Source: Halichondria panicea
Taxonomy: Eukaryota > Porifera > Demospongiae > Suberitida > Halichondriidae
Reading direction: 5' to 3'
DNA length: 64,000 nt
Assembly: GCF_963675165.1 (NCBI RefSeq)
Contig: NC_087393.1
Coordinates: forward strand, 1,327,002 to 1,391,001
The first letter of the stretch is position 1, and every line of letters begins with the position of its first letter. The notes beneath the pieces are model-generated. The model was given only the letters and a program-made list of their open reading frames with translations. It ran no database searches and was not told the DNA's origin. This document shows, one piece after another, positions 33,012-44,800 of this stretch. Position numbers and translations under genes: made by a program.

Positions 33012-35836
33012 ATGTCGATGGTGGGAGATATTCAACGAAATACTGAAGTAAAAGAGCCAGCAAGCTTGAAGGACGGAGCAGGTAATGGTGCTGTTAAGCT
33101 AGAAAAGAAGGCAAGGTATCCATATGGAGCTGTCTTCTTCCTACTGACTTCTACAGTTGGGCAAAGGTGAATTGATACAATGCAGCTGGCTATTCACTAA
33201 AAATGGGTGCACATTATGGGTATTTTTTCTTCAGCTACTCTGGGATAGGTCTCCAAGCAGTACTGGAGTTGTATTTCACTCGGTTTTTGTTTGTGTGTTT
33301 GACTCAGGCGGATCAGCTGGGCACAGCAGCCGTCAACGTGTACATTGCTCTCTACCAGATATGTGCCTTGTCAGCAGGATTCTTAGCAGATAGGATTCTA
33401 GGTGAGCACCATACACATAAAAATATTTGATATTACTGCTGGATTGAGCATTGTATCATAATTATATTGTAAAGGCAACTTCTTGACTCAAGTTCTAAGC
33501 ACTCTGTTGACTACTATTGGGATATGCCTTCTATCATTCTCCACATGGCAGTACACAGTGTCTCCACCTGGTTGCTGTGTTGCCAATAGCAACAACAAGT
33601 CTGTGTACCTATCCGGATCTGAATATAGTGGCTCTTTTAACTGGAGCTCAAATTGCAGCGAGCTGGACAAAGTGACTATCCTTAATCAGATCGATCTCAA
33701 CATCTCTCCAACGCTAAATATGGTCCTCTCTATAATTGGATTAACTGTGAGAACAGTTTTAAATCACTCTGTATGCTACTTTGAGAATTATCCTCCACCT
33801 AGTTTTTCTCTGTTGGGTACGGGCACATCAATGCTATACAGAGTGTTCTTGTTGCAGACCAGTTTACAGAAGAACAGGTGACCACCCAACACACACATAG
33901 TCTCACAAGCAGATGTCAGAAGGGGAGGAAAGACTTTTGACGTCTCTTTAAGTTCCTCCCCCCTCCCGCTGACGCCTGCTTGCGAGACTAACACACCCCT
34001 CTTTACTTGTGTACCATGCATGTAATGAGCTTTTAACAGTAATGTAATGAATGGTAACTGTTAGACATAATAAAGTTCGAGCAGTGAGTGAGAAATTCCC
34101 TCCCTCTACAATGCACACAGACTAAGTCGAAGGAGCGGTCATTCTCCTGGTATTACTGGTGTTGTAACATCGGGGCCCTAGTGGGGGAGTCCGGGATGCC
34201 AGTTCTCAGACAGTCAGTAGGGTTTATCATCGCTTGGATCACCATTCTTGGTAACTATTGTAGTACTTCCTTACTTCTGTGCTTTGCTTCTGTCTAAATT
34301 CTTAGAATCACCTCTTTATACTGTTGATACCACTTTGATAGATTAATTTATTCAGGGACAACATCAAGCTCAGCGATCCTATTTTTCAGTGGAGGCTACC
34401 TGTATTTCAAAAAGAAACCGGAGCGATTAAAATGTGCCTGTTCAAAGAAGCCATCTTCTAATGAGACAAATCCTCTCCTCAATAAAGAACAGAGGACTAC
34501 TAGTCAGTACCTCAAGACCAGGTTAAAGGAGCTCCTGCCGTTTGTGGGCGTGTTCACACCACTCATTGTTTTCTGGGCTATTTTCTACCAGCAAAACTCG
34601 ACCTGGATTCTGCAAGGCACCATGATGAACTGTCACCTTGGAGCTCTGCACGTACCACCAGGTTTGTATTCTCTAGGTGTTCATGCATGGTCCTGGACAA
34701 TCATTGATCCTATAGCTGTCCTAGACATTACATTTGTAATAGTCCCTTGTAAGTACATAGGTCCATTACCATTAATTATCCTAGTTAAAGTGCCTCCGTG
34801 CTATCATTTGGCTTCATATCCATGCAATACAGAATCTCAGTAAGCAAACGTATATAGATCCTCTTACACAAACTCCACATAGGTGTAATGCATGTATGCA
34901 CTGTAGATTTGATGCCGAGTGTGAATGACTTCCTAGTGTTGTTCATCATCCCTGTTTTGGACTACATTGTCTACCCCCACCTGGAGAAGACAATGGGAGT
35001 TAAAATACGACCTCTACACAAGGTACATGTAGTCAATAGTTTTGTGAAAATATGGGCCTTTCTATATTGTTCATTTGTAACAATAATGATTGCATTCACC
35101 CCACAACATTTTTATACAGGGATTTTTCATACATATTGCCTTTGTGGTTGTATGGTGTTTATACTGCGTACGCCCATTCACTGATATTACTTTAACTCTG
35201 CAGTTAGTAGCAGGCATGATGTCGGCTGCATTAAGCTTCCTGCTGTCAGGTTTGCTACAGCTCTACCTTGTTAAGTTGCCCCAGGGGCAGGACTGCCTAG
35301 GGGATATCAGTATAGCATGGCAACTACCACAGATCGTTCTCATATCATTTGCTGAAGTGTTGGTTGCAGTCACTGGGCTAGAGTTTGCCTACTCACAAGC
35401 ACCACCTGACTTTAGGTAAGTGAATGTAACCTCCAGTGGCCACAATGCATATGGATCTAGGGTATTACATTTGATAGCCACAGCTGTTTTAAAGCACTAA
35501 TAATACAACATGCACACCAACCACTTTTATAAGTGCTTTAATATTGTATCTGATTGCCTACACATTCGCAGCTACATTGATTTTGTATCATAGCCGTAAT
35601 TATTGCCGTCAGGTGTGTATAACTTTAACGTCTCCCCTTTATATACATGCAGGAACGTCATCACCTCATTCTGGTTTATCTCCCAGGCCCTGGGCACTCT
35701 ACTGAATGCTGGTCTGGCACAGATCCCAGGCCTCACTCTCAGAGATGAGTTTTTCATGTACACTGGACTCATGGCACTAGTGACTGCTCTGTTCGTAGCC
35801 GTTAACTGGAGATTCAAGTATAGAGACCCTAGCTAA
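33012..35836 (+). CDS. Proton-coupled oligopeptide transporter (POT/PTR2, SLC15 family)
   Basis: Exons 33012-33166, 33235-33401, 33475-33746, 33803-33877, 34121-34250, 34356-34661, 34907-35022, 35204-35415 and 35653-35836 join in phase to about 538 residues, normal for the family. POT landmarks in order: YSGIGLQAVLELYFTR in the first helices, a degenerate version of the FGADQF signature (SVLVADQFTEEQ), FSWYYWCCNIGALVGESG, FWAIFYQQNSTWILQG, and WQLPQIVLISFAEVLVAVTG followed by LEFAYSQAPPDF. Family members import di- and tripeptides, some also histidine, with protons, at the plasma or lysosomal membrane. I cannot tell which SLC15 subtype this is. Frame stays open between 35119 and 35203 in phase, but family alignment favours an intron there (RPLHK then LVAGMM). 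Fragments of this gene lie at 1-1110 and 41155-41275. Confidence 0.9.
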
Positions 35837-36305
35837 CTATTAGTACACGTACAATTTATGCATTTACTGCTGTATGTGCGTTGAATGTGTATGTGTTTGT
35901 ATAGTACGACCCTCGTGATCACTGAATTGATCACCTTGAGCTAAAAATGACTGCTGTAACTACTGGCCCAACACATCAATGCCACACACTGTGTTTCAAG
36001 CAGGCCCGTAGGAAGCGGTCAAGCTGACCTGACCACTCTTCGTAGCTATAGCTAGATAATGGTCGTCATTTTTGTTTAGCTTTTTGCCTCCGAACCATAT
36101 GGATTAATAATAAAAGACAGTGGATTTTTTTCTATTACTGGCCTAACCACTATCAAATTGCTTCCTACGGGCTTGGGTTTGAATGTATTGAGAGTGTCAG
36201 ACTAGCCAGCCACCAAGCAAACAACCTTGTCCATTGAATTATTACTTGACATACCATACTACTTAAGACTTGCATTAAAAAACAAACCCAACAATCGTGT
36301 CTAGA
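35837..36305. other. Convergent 3' spacer between transporter and SMYD gene
   Basis: The genes on either side end towards each other. The spacer holds one hAT-like MITE (36001-36175) and nothing else recognised. Confidence 0.5.
36001..36175. mobile_element. hAT-like MITE, 175 bp
   Basis: Ends CAGGCCCGTAGGAAGC and GCTTCCTACGGGCTTG form inverted repeats. The flanks GTTTCAAG and GGTTTGAA are only approximately alike, so the target duplication is not certain. Confidence 0.6.
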
Positions 36306-39300
36306 TTATTGAATGCACATGTGAGCTATATCTAGTTCAAGTTGAGAGTGGGTCAGCAATTCGGCTGCTCTCAGAGTGAAGAAGTGGTCAGCTCCGTACA
36401 GATTCAGAGCTGCCGTCTTAGCCTGCAGAGTGTGTGTTTGGAAAGGGGGGTAGTATAAGTACAAGGCTAACTGCATAATAGGTTGGATCAATGGATTGGA
36501 ATTACTGTCGAAATACCACATGCATGCATGTACCATCTGTGTATCTCCGCGGTTTTAATCGAGGCTAAAGGGCTAATATGAATAATTCATGAGAATTGTT
36601 TTGCTGTCTGTAAAAAGTTCACGAGCAGTTCTGCTGCTAAAACATACTTTCATGAGGTCATTTGGGACACAGCACATGCACTAATTACACAGCCTTCATT
36701 AGATTATTATCATAAGGTACTATAGGAACACAAGCATGAACAAGCGCTCTATAGCTACTTTACGGACAATCAATCTCCTAGCTACCATCAGGGAGCATGT
36801 GATTCAGTAATGGGGGTAACTCTGAGATGTATACATGCATTGGACGCAATAAGTTTCCAGGGTTTTCGCGGGAGTTCTGAAAAGTACACGCAGATGGTCC
36901 CAGAGCCACCCAAAAAGTGATATAGTGTGATCAGTGTGAAAGTGATATAGTGTGAATCATTTAGGTGAAAATGGTGGTGATCGTATCAGTGTATTAGTCT
37001 ACACAATTATCTCTGGAAGTGTTTCTGGAAAATAATTTTTGTGCAGACCTTATAGCTGATAAATTTGCTTGACTTCCATCGCTAAGTGAAAAGGTACCCT
37101 AGATACATAATTTAACGAAACAGCGTGTGAACTTACATAAACGAGTGATGCAAGCTGCGCTGTACTGTGCTAATGCTTCTCGCTATAATCGTTAGTCTGT
37201 GAGAATCGTTATGAAAACAGTGACACACACCGAGTACGATACAGTCACACGTAGATCTATGAAAGATATTCTATACTACGCAGGAACTTTAAAAATGTAT
37301 AAATTATGTTTGCTTCGCTCAAGGTATTAGAGTTAGAGTTAATTTATTTTGTATAATGTTACGTTATTGTTTTTTGGAATTGAATTGTTGACAATGAACC
37401 CACACATGCAGTCATAGAAGAAACAAAAGTCTATATATCTTATGGCTTGATGAATGATCTTCCAGGAGATTCGCAAATTGTACACATGTATAATTATAGT
37501 AGCATGAATTCATGCACTCTTGGTAGTATAGTCATAAGACACAAAATATATGACCCACGTGGCGACGTCAAGTTAGTTCAATTGTGAGTTAGTTCTGTCT
37601 CTTTGTTCGTAAATACAATGATCGACCTATAGAAGCTGTTTAGTTGGTCGCATTGCAACTGTTGAGCAGTTATAGCTGAAACAGACACACATGACACCTA
37701 CAATCAGTGTAAGATGTTCTGACAATGTGGATTTAAATGCTAGTGAGTGTGTGGGAGTACTATACTGTACAGTGGAGGGCTTGCCTTGGTGAAGTCGGCT
37801 AGTGATAGGATCAGTTGGTCAGTAGTTCCTAAACATCGTCTCAACTTACCAGTTCGAAGTAGATGGACTACACTCATAGGATTAAAGGGCCCAAATTGAC
37901 GGCTGTGTGTGTGTGTGGGTTAGTGAAGTGTGTGGGTGGTAGCTGTATGTACTTACAGAGATGATTCCAATAGTTTGATGCTGTATTCGAGCGCCTCCTC
38001 CCAGAGACACAACTCAAGACCGGCACGGATCAGATGGTACATAAGACGTAGACCCAGAATATTGTCAGGGGATAGTTGTGTCAAATGCCTCGTATATAGA
38101 GCTCTGCCTTTGTCATACATCACCTGCCACTGTACACACAAACTGTTAGGGAGCGCACACACACACTGTGATGGTAACCCTATATGAACTGTAAAGTAGC
38201 AGGATATCTCCACGTTTCTTTAACCCATTCAACTCTTCCAGCTTTTTTTCCATATCCTGCCTTAATGAGCAGGGGACTTCCTTTCCTACAACACACAAAA
38301 TAAAAGTGTAAAAAATAAGAGCAACAAACCATTGGCATCCATTAAGAGCAATCGATCAGAGCATCCCTGGAAACAAATGGTACTATAATAGGTTATCACC
38401 ACAGCAACAAACACTCACGGGGGATTTGCTGATGTCCTCCAAGCATCTCTCACAGGCACAGGTGAAGTTGTACCCCTTCTGTAGATCAGTTTGACGCTCA
38501 CTCAGCAATTGCACTGTGTCAGTGTAGGAAATGAACAGTTGCTCTCCAGGATTTATATCCCTGACAGCCTTGAAGAGTATTTGTCGTCCATTAAAGAGAG
38601 CAAGGGTGTTAGGACGACAGGAATGGTTCAGCAGAGAGGGGGTGGTGTACAAGGCCACGCCTACTGGAGACATTTCGTCCCCAGCCGTCACTGAGAATTG
38701 ATTACAGACCAACTATACAGGGGCATAAAGTAACACAATGAGAACTACTACACTTTGTGTACCTTCCGGAACAGCTGGTGGATGACATCCCGAGGATGAT
38801 TGCAGAGATAAGCAGTGTCAGTTATCAATAGCTGTGCAGCCAATTGTTCTCTGCTCGAGTACCAGTCACTAGGAACTATGGAAAGGACATTTACTCACCC
38901 TCACATTATTATTAATAGAGCAGCTGTGCTTACGTGAGCAGAGGTGTTGAGTGTCTATGGCGAGCGCTCGGAGGGCTAGTCTTATAAACGGTGCCGGTGC
39001 CACCTCCTTCACACCTCTCACAATCTTACACTACATCTTGTGCAGGGGCCAATCCAAACGCTGCAAAGTAGCGTACAACATACAGGCACACACACACACA
39101 TCAATATCTGGGTTACCAGGACAACATACACGTATCAAAAGCGGTAATTGTACATGTCGTAACAAACAGAGAATATGTACTGTGCAATGGTGTGCAGCAT
39201 ACATGTAACAAGGCATGTGGTAGGTGCAAAATTACTTTAGTGCATACACGTACACACACACACCTGGCATTCGGTGTTGCAATAATAAACAAACTTGCAT

Positions 39301-39565
39301 CGGCTGCACTTCTTCAGTGGTGACCTACACATGAACGTGCATGAGCTTTGCATGCAATACAGTAACACAATTACTCACTCTGATCTGTAGAAGCAGTGCT
39401 CACAGAGAGCGCCTCTAGCCTCCTCCACACTGCAATGTGCTATAGGTAGTGCACTGAGTATAGTGTGACTGTCTCCAGCAGATATAGATATAGACACTTT
39501 AGTAAACACTCCTCGACCCATCCCATCCACTGTGCGCAGTTCCAGCGACTGAGGTAATCCAACCA
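36306..39565 (-). CDS. SMYD-type SET/MYND lysine methyltransferase with an in-frame stop
   Basis: Minus-strand exons: 39565-39379, 39324-39264, 39060-38934, 38875-38763, 38712-38419, 38366-38330, 38285 to about 38222, about 38130-37957 and 36504-36306. The start of SET has DGMGRGVF; the MYND finger is split over exons (CEHC, CSRC, YYCNTEC, then H and C); SET core has LLNHSCRPNTLALFNGRQ and GEQLFISYTD; post-SET has CACERC; a TPR-like helical C-terminus ends NPLIQPIMQLALYLY ... ADHFFTLRAAELL. SMYD enzymes methylate lysines on histones or other proteins. Two oddities: the MYND exon reads HKM-stop-CKIV, a TAG at 39031-39033 where the family has Glu; and I find no ATG for the first exon (the frame begins at an acceptor or at GTG), so a 5' exon is missing from the model. 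The other exons keep splice sites and phase, so a recent loss, a readthrough or a sequence error are all possible. Confidence 0.82.
36530..36900. mobile_element. GGGGATTGG-family MITE, copy 4, partial
   Basis: It carries the shared interior (CTCCGCGGTTTTAATCGAGG, CAGTTCTGCTGCTAAAACAT, CAATAAGTTTCCAGGG, GATGGTCC) but no clear terminal GGATTGG ends. It lies in the last intron of the SMYD gene, immediately upstream of the final exon. Confidence 0.65.
36901..37956 (-). other. Rest of the last SMYD intron
   Basis: It contains a short repeat shared with 15300-15350 (at 37140-37190) and the CAACTGTTGAGCAGTTATAG motif of the 50.6-kb repeat family (about 37650-37690). I see no additional SMYD exon; the phases of the exons on both sides already agree. 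Confidence 0.5.
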
Positions 39566-39829
39566 CTGCAGATAGCTTCTTTAAGTCCTCACATGTGTAC
39601 GAGTTCGAGTATACGTGTTAGTCTCGTACACGTCCACACCATAGATAGATCTACTAAATTTATGTTATTATTTCTTTTTGGGACAGAGTCTTTAATATAA
39701 TAGCCACTGTGGTCAGATTTCATACATAAATGGGCGTGGTTACGCCTACAATAATAATTATTGTGCTCTTATTTGTACCCTGTACCTACATGGGCGGGGC
39801 GTGGGCAGATAATAATTATTGTTGAGGAC
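39566..39829. promoter_or_regulatory. Short spacer between divergent genes, probable shared promoter
   Basis: About 264 bp separate the first recognised SMYD exon (minus) from the ATG of the next gene (plus). No core element is clear. The missing SMYD 5' exon, if it exists, must lie here or overlap the neighbour. Confidence 0.35.
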
Positions 39830-40889
39830 ATGGATAAGGATAAGGAGAGGCCGGCTCTAGATTGGTTTGAGCAAATGCTTGAATTAGTCAAGTCCAATTC
39901 TTCCATTGATCACAAGATCCTCAAGGACCCCAGTGGCTCGTTGAAGTGGTTAGAGATATCTTCTACTAAGTGCCACATAGACCCGCAGCTAGGCCCGATC
40001 CGTGCAGTGCGCCTTGTAGTGTCAACTACCAGAACTTACAAGGTCGATGTATTGTACCCCATCCCACGCAGTGTTGAGAGATTGAAAGGTAAGATTAATT
40101 TAATGACGTGTAATAAATTATTGGATCAGGAGGCTTATACGGCACCAGATATGGATATGGAAACGCCCTATTTTTTGTTACGTTTCCTTAGCTAACCCGA
40201 ACCCCTCCCTTCTATAATTTACATCTGGTGCCGTATATGCCACTGGATCCAAATTATTACCTACAATGAATGAGCCTGATTAATTTAATTGTATCGTAGG
40301 TTTGGTCACGGATGATTATGAAAGTATTATAAATATAATTCAAGAAAGTGGTGGCCATGTTCTCTGCCCTGGAATCCAGCCGGAGTGGTATGAGGAGATG
40401 TACAAAGCGAATGGTTATCATCGTGAGAATGTACGCACACTGCAACTTCCGATAAAGAGATATGAAGCAACTGATTGTTTTCTTTGGCATAAACCAAGCA
40501 ACCGATACACCAAAGTTGGAAACAAGCTGTTTAATGTTTGCAATAATTGCAAGCGAGAAGCTCGTTGTTCTCAACAAAATGCAACAAGAAATATCAATAT
40601 TGATCAGGACATTAAAGATGCCAGAATGAGCGCATCATCAAACTATCCTATATCTAGGCTCACTCCTAAAGCCCAGTCAGAAAGATTGAAACGATTGAAA
40701 TCAGAGAATAAAAGTAATCGTGAAAGACTACAGCAGTTGCGTTCCAAGTCAAGTATTAAGTCAAGTAAGTGAGATGTGCAGTTGTGCAAACCAGAAAAAA
40801 ATTTTTTTTTATAGGAGTTACATTTAAGCTGAACACTTTGGAAGGTATTGAAATGGAAGATGTTATTCAAACAAATCCTGCTGCTAAAA
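39830..40889 (+). CDS. Unrecognised protein with a Cys-pair motif and basic coiled coil, 3' end incomplete
   Basis: Exons 39830-40088, 40300-40764 and 40815-40889 join in phase to 266 residues; a GTAAGC donor at 40890 suggests at least one more exon not found. The N-terminal half (about residues 1-86) is a compact region (LDWFEQMLELVKSN ... RTYKVDVLYPIPRSVERL). The second exon has HVLCPGIQPEWYEEMY, then FLWHKPSNRYTKVGNKLF, then CNNCKREARC, followed by a Lys/Arg-rich probable coiled coil (LTPKAQSERLKRLKSENK). A Cys pair followed by a basic helix resembles proteins around domesticated or active transposases in sponges and cnidarians, but this is an impression, not an identification. Intron 1 contains a palindromic MITE; intron 2 is only about 50 bp. 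Confidence 0.7.
40131..40243. mobile_element. Short palindromic MITE, copy 2 (partner 14087-14204)
   Basis: The arms TATACGGCACCAGATATGG and ACATCTGGTGCCGTATATG, with CTAACCCGAACCCCTCCCTT between, match the copy at 14.1 kb. It lies inside intron 1 of the gene starting at 39830. Confidence 0.75.
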
Positions 40890-41813
40890 GTAAGCTACGT
40901 ACATGCAGGCAGTGTTGTCTGAATGTGGGGACCCTGGCTCAAGCTCTTGCGAGTATTTCTGGGTCCACATGGTAGATTAAGGGGATATATATACCCCCTT
41001 TCTGCCACGTGGCTTGAGCTTGCTATAATTGTATGCACCTACACACACACACACATCTATGTAGCCGTAAATATTGCTGCAGGAGTCAGCAAAATAATAC
41101 GTTATAACCATTGCTTAATTTAACGTACCTTTCCCCCTATTCATCTCCCAGTCCCTACTAAGCACAGATCCCCGGCCTCACTCTCAGAGACAAATTCTTC
41201 ATGTACACTGGACTCATGACACTATAGGCTCTGTTCGTAGCTGGATATTTGAGTTATAGATACCCTATTATATATATAGTAGCTAGCTAAGCAAGTAATG
41301 ATCTACCCTCGTATACGTGACTTGTTGACATTTTTTTACCCTCTAGTTGTGATTCATTGATCAATATATACTTATTATAATTATTGATGTGAGTACATGA
41401 AGGGGACTGGGAGTAATTAAGCATGCTATACAAACATATAAATACGTTTTTGTCTCAATTAACACATAATTATAGTAATTGGGTTTTACATATATACCAT
41501 GTATGGCTAAGGCCAAGAGTATCATATACTCTTGCTAAGGCAGGCGTGGCGCGGGCAATCAGAAATTAAATCTACAGCATTTATGTATAATTGATGTGCA
41601 TACGTACATGATCTATATAGACTTAGAGCCACTTGAGAGACGTGGGTGTTATACACATGGACAGGACAACAAATTAATGGGTTTGTGGCCGGGCTCTACT
41701 CTTGATTATAATTTATATTGGCATCATAACATCTTTTTATTTGCAAATAGCATTATTCATAAATATTATACTGGTATACAAACACAGAAATATTTACAAG
41801 AGACTAGATTCTA
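40890..41813. other. Region after the incomplete gene; one transporter fragment
   Basis: Apart from the pseudogene fragment at 41155-41275 and an AT-rich tail, nothing is recognised. Any remaining 3' exon of the gene starting at 39830 would be here. Confidence 0.4.
41155..41275 (+). pseudogene. Fragment of the last exon of the peptide transporter gene
   Basis: ACAGATCCCCGGCCTCACTC and the following GACTCATGACACTATA match the last transporter exon (about 35700-35835), with a deletion of about 10 bp after the CACTA, ending in the equivalent of TAGAGACCCTAG. It cannot be functional alone. Confidence 0.75.
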
Positions 41814-44800
41814 CTATAATTGTAACAGTTTCCTAAGTTTGTCTGGTTCGTTAACAGGTGCAGCACAGGTGAAGTTCTCACATACGTAAGCCGTGGACTT
41901 GTTGTCAATAGCAACCATGGACTCGATTTCTGGCAGGTGCTGTATTAGGAATGTGTTTGACCCTGATTCATGAAGGATGAGGATCTTGTGGGGGATATAG
42001 CACGAGTTGACGACCTCTAGCAGGGCCTGGGTGTCTGGCGAACTCTTCTTACCAGCTATGATGATCTGCACAGGGGAGATGACAAGGCAGTATTACAAAA
42101 TGTAATATACACAGTACAAACTTTCGAAAGCATGAGTATATAAACGATGTTGTTTAGCATCACATGAGTCAATACAATAATTATATGCACAGTTGAATTT
42201 TGTAACCTCAATTGCATAATTATGAGCCAAAGTATAAACATGCAGCATGGCAATTTGGGTGAAGCAGATATTCCCGCAAATCTTGCAAATTGAAACCACA
42301 GTACACAGGCTGCAAGGGGCCTGAAGTGCTAGGAATGTGCATGTAGTGGGCGTGTATACAGGGGTAGTAATGTACTGGGGCACTAAGTCATATCGGGGGC
42401 AGATTACAGAAGGAGCGTCTTACGTTGGGAAATGCTTGTGCAAGTTTGCAAAGCATGACCTTATATGCAAAACCGCTAAATGGATGATAATCATCTGCGG
42501 GCGAGTGCTAATTGAGCTAACGGTGCATTTTTACCTACGCATAGGTCAATAAAAGTGAAAAGCTACAGCTAGCTAGTTAGCTAGGCCTGGTAGTAAGCTC
42601 TCTCTTCTAAGAACCTCAGTAAAACCAAGGGCGTATAAAAGAAGAGAGGGCATGCAACTCCTATATGAGCAGAGTTCAAACGTGGGCGGATGAATGTGCA
42701 TGACAGTGCATGAAATGAAATTTCTATTTTTAGCACTTCATGCAAATGCACACATTCTTCCGCCCACGTTTGAACTCTGCTAGCTACGTGTACTGATAGT
42801 GGAGTTGCATGCCCTCTCTTCTTTTATACGCCCTTGGTAAGACTCTGTAAAAACAAAACGCCTAGTTTAGGTCTAAGCAAATGTTCTCTTTACAAAGTAA
42901 TTGGATTATGCTCTCCTCTTTCAGAAATTTCTGTACCTCGCCAATGACAGTCTCTGTATACCAAAGACCTAGCTAGGCTCTTTCTGGCTCAACCTAGCTC
43001 TCCTGCACTTCACAGGCTGACCATGGTCTGTAATTTATGTACACAGTACTTGCACACTTTTCTTATAAGGCAATGCGTTGTTTAGGAAACACACGAAATG
43101 TAATTCCCAAACCCATGTACAGTTAGATGCTCCTGTTAATCTGCTCCTGGTCATATACACATTTAGAAGATAATATTGTCTTGTACACACTCGCTTGAAC
43201 TACAATAGCACTGCTATATAGCCTTAAAGTTTGTTTCTATTCACCTGTTTGGTAGTCCTGGAGTGATGGATGAATGCAGCTAGTAGCTCTGGTATGGCCA
43301 CAGGGTGCTGACTCATCATCTCATTGAAGGTCTTGTAGATTGCCTCAGGGCTCGGGTCAACAGGCCTGCCCAAGTAGGCCGAGAGACGTTGGAGGTTGGA
43401 TGCGGCCACTGAGTTGGGGCTTGGCTCTGCTCCATCTTGATCTGGATGACATTGAACAAAACAATAAACCCTACACAAGGGATCCAAGCTATGTATGTAT
43501 GTAGCTATACATATGTAACACAAGGACTATTGTGAAAACAGTAAGTAAACTAACACCTGCACACATGTAAGTGAGAACGAAGCTGATAGTAATTGCCAAA
43601 GTTTCAAATAATTTATAGCACGATGACAATCAAAACATCACATGACAGTGGTTAGAAAATCACCTTGTTATGAAGACAATAGTGACATTCTTACACATAT
43701 AAGCCTACTCACCTTCCTTCATTCTGATGAGAATGCTGGGATCATGTGACGTGGCCGTGAAATAACCACCGCCCTCTGAGTCCCAGAACAGTTCATTCAT
43801 CTTACCCTGTAGTTGCCATGCCCACTGTAACCATGATGACTCGTGACTGGCTTCGTACAGATCGAGTAATCCTCTGATCAAGTAGGCATAGTCGTCAGCA
43901 AATCCATCAATGCTACCCACACCAAGGGTACTGGGGGCAAAGAGAAAATTAATGTTAAGCCTAAAGGAGTGACTTAATTGATCCTCACCAACAAAAATGT
44001 GTGAAGTGAAATACGTTTATATAATACGCAGTATTTTTTTACAATGATTTTTGTGAAACTATAAATATCATGAAAAAAGTTGATTATTCCATATGAGAAG
44101 TATCAATCTTCAATTCAGTGGAAGCTCTGAGCGATCATCAAGTTACTAGAAACAACACAAACTAGTAGTCATTTTAAACTTCCAAAAACACTTCTAGCTC
44201 TGTGTTCTTGCTCTTATGATGTTTTTTATCATTCTAGAGGGCGACTCGAAGCGCAAGAAAAACTCCGCACAAAATATATGTAGACTCCACTTACAGAGCT
44301 AAGGAAAACAGCCTCTTGCAATTGTGAGCTTTCAGTAGCCTTTTTTTTTAATATCTCTTTGGGTATAAAGTGACTCACCCTAAGTTGTCCCTGTAGGCGT
44401 TCCTAATGAGCACTCCAGTGTCCTCTCTATACAGGCTGCGTCTGATAAAGCCAGCTGCCTCTCTGGCCAGTTCCAGGTGGGTGTGGTCCCCCAGGGCCAT
44501 GGATGAGTGGGACAGTCCAGATATCATGAGTCCTGAAAGAATTTAACATCACAGAAGACTATGTGTCACCAGCATACTCAACAAACATACACACAGACAC
44601 CGACTTGATACTAGCTGGGCCCCAGAAATACAATAGGCATGTATGTGGGCGGACACTGCATGTTGGGCTAAGGTATATACATGTACTAATGTCCACAAAA
44701 AATGAGTCATACCTCAGCAGCCCTACATATACTAGCTCTTAACACACTAAACCAGTGCCGAGTCAAGATATAATATTCACCATTCCAGGCTGTGAGTATC

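Noticed and set aside
35119-35203. Extra coding segment (GFFIHIAFVVVWCLYC) in the transporter
   Set aside because: In phase and hydrophobic, but POT alignments go directly from the RPLHK end to LVAGMM, and a good acceptor precedes 35204; treated as intron.
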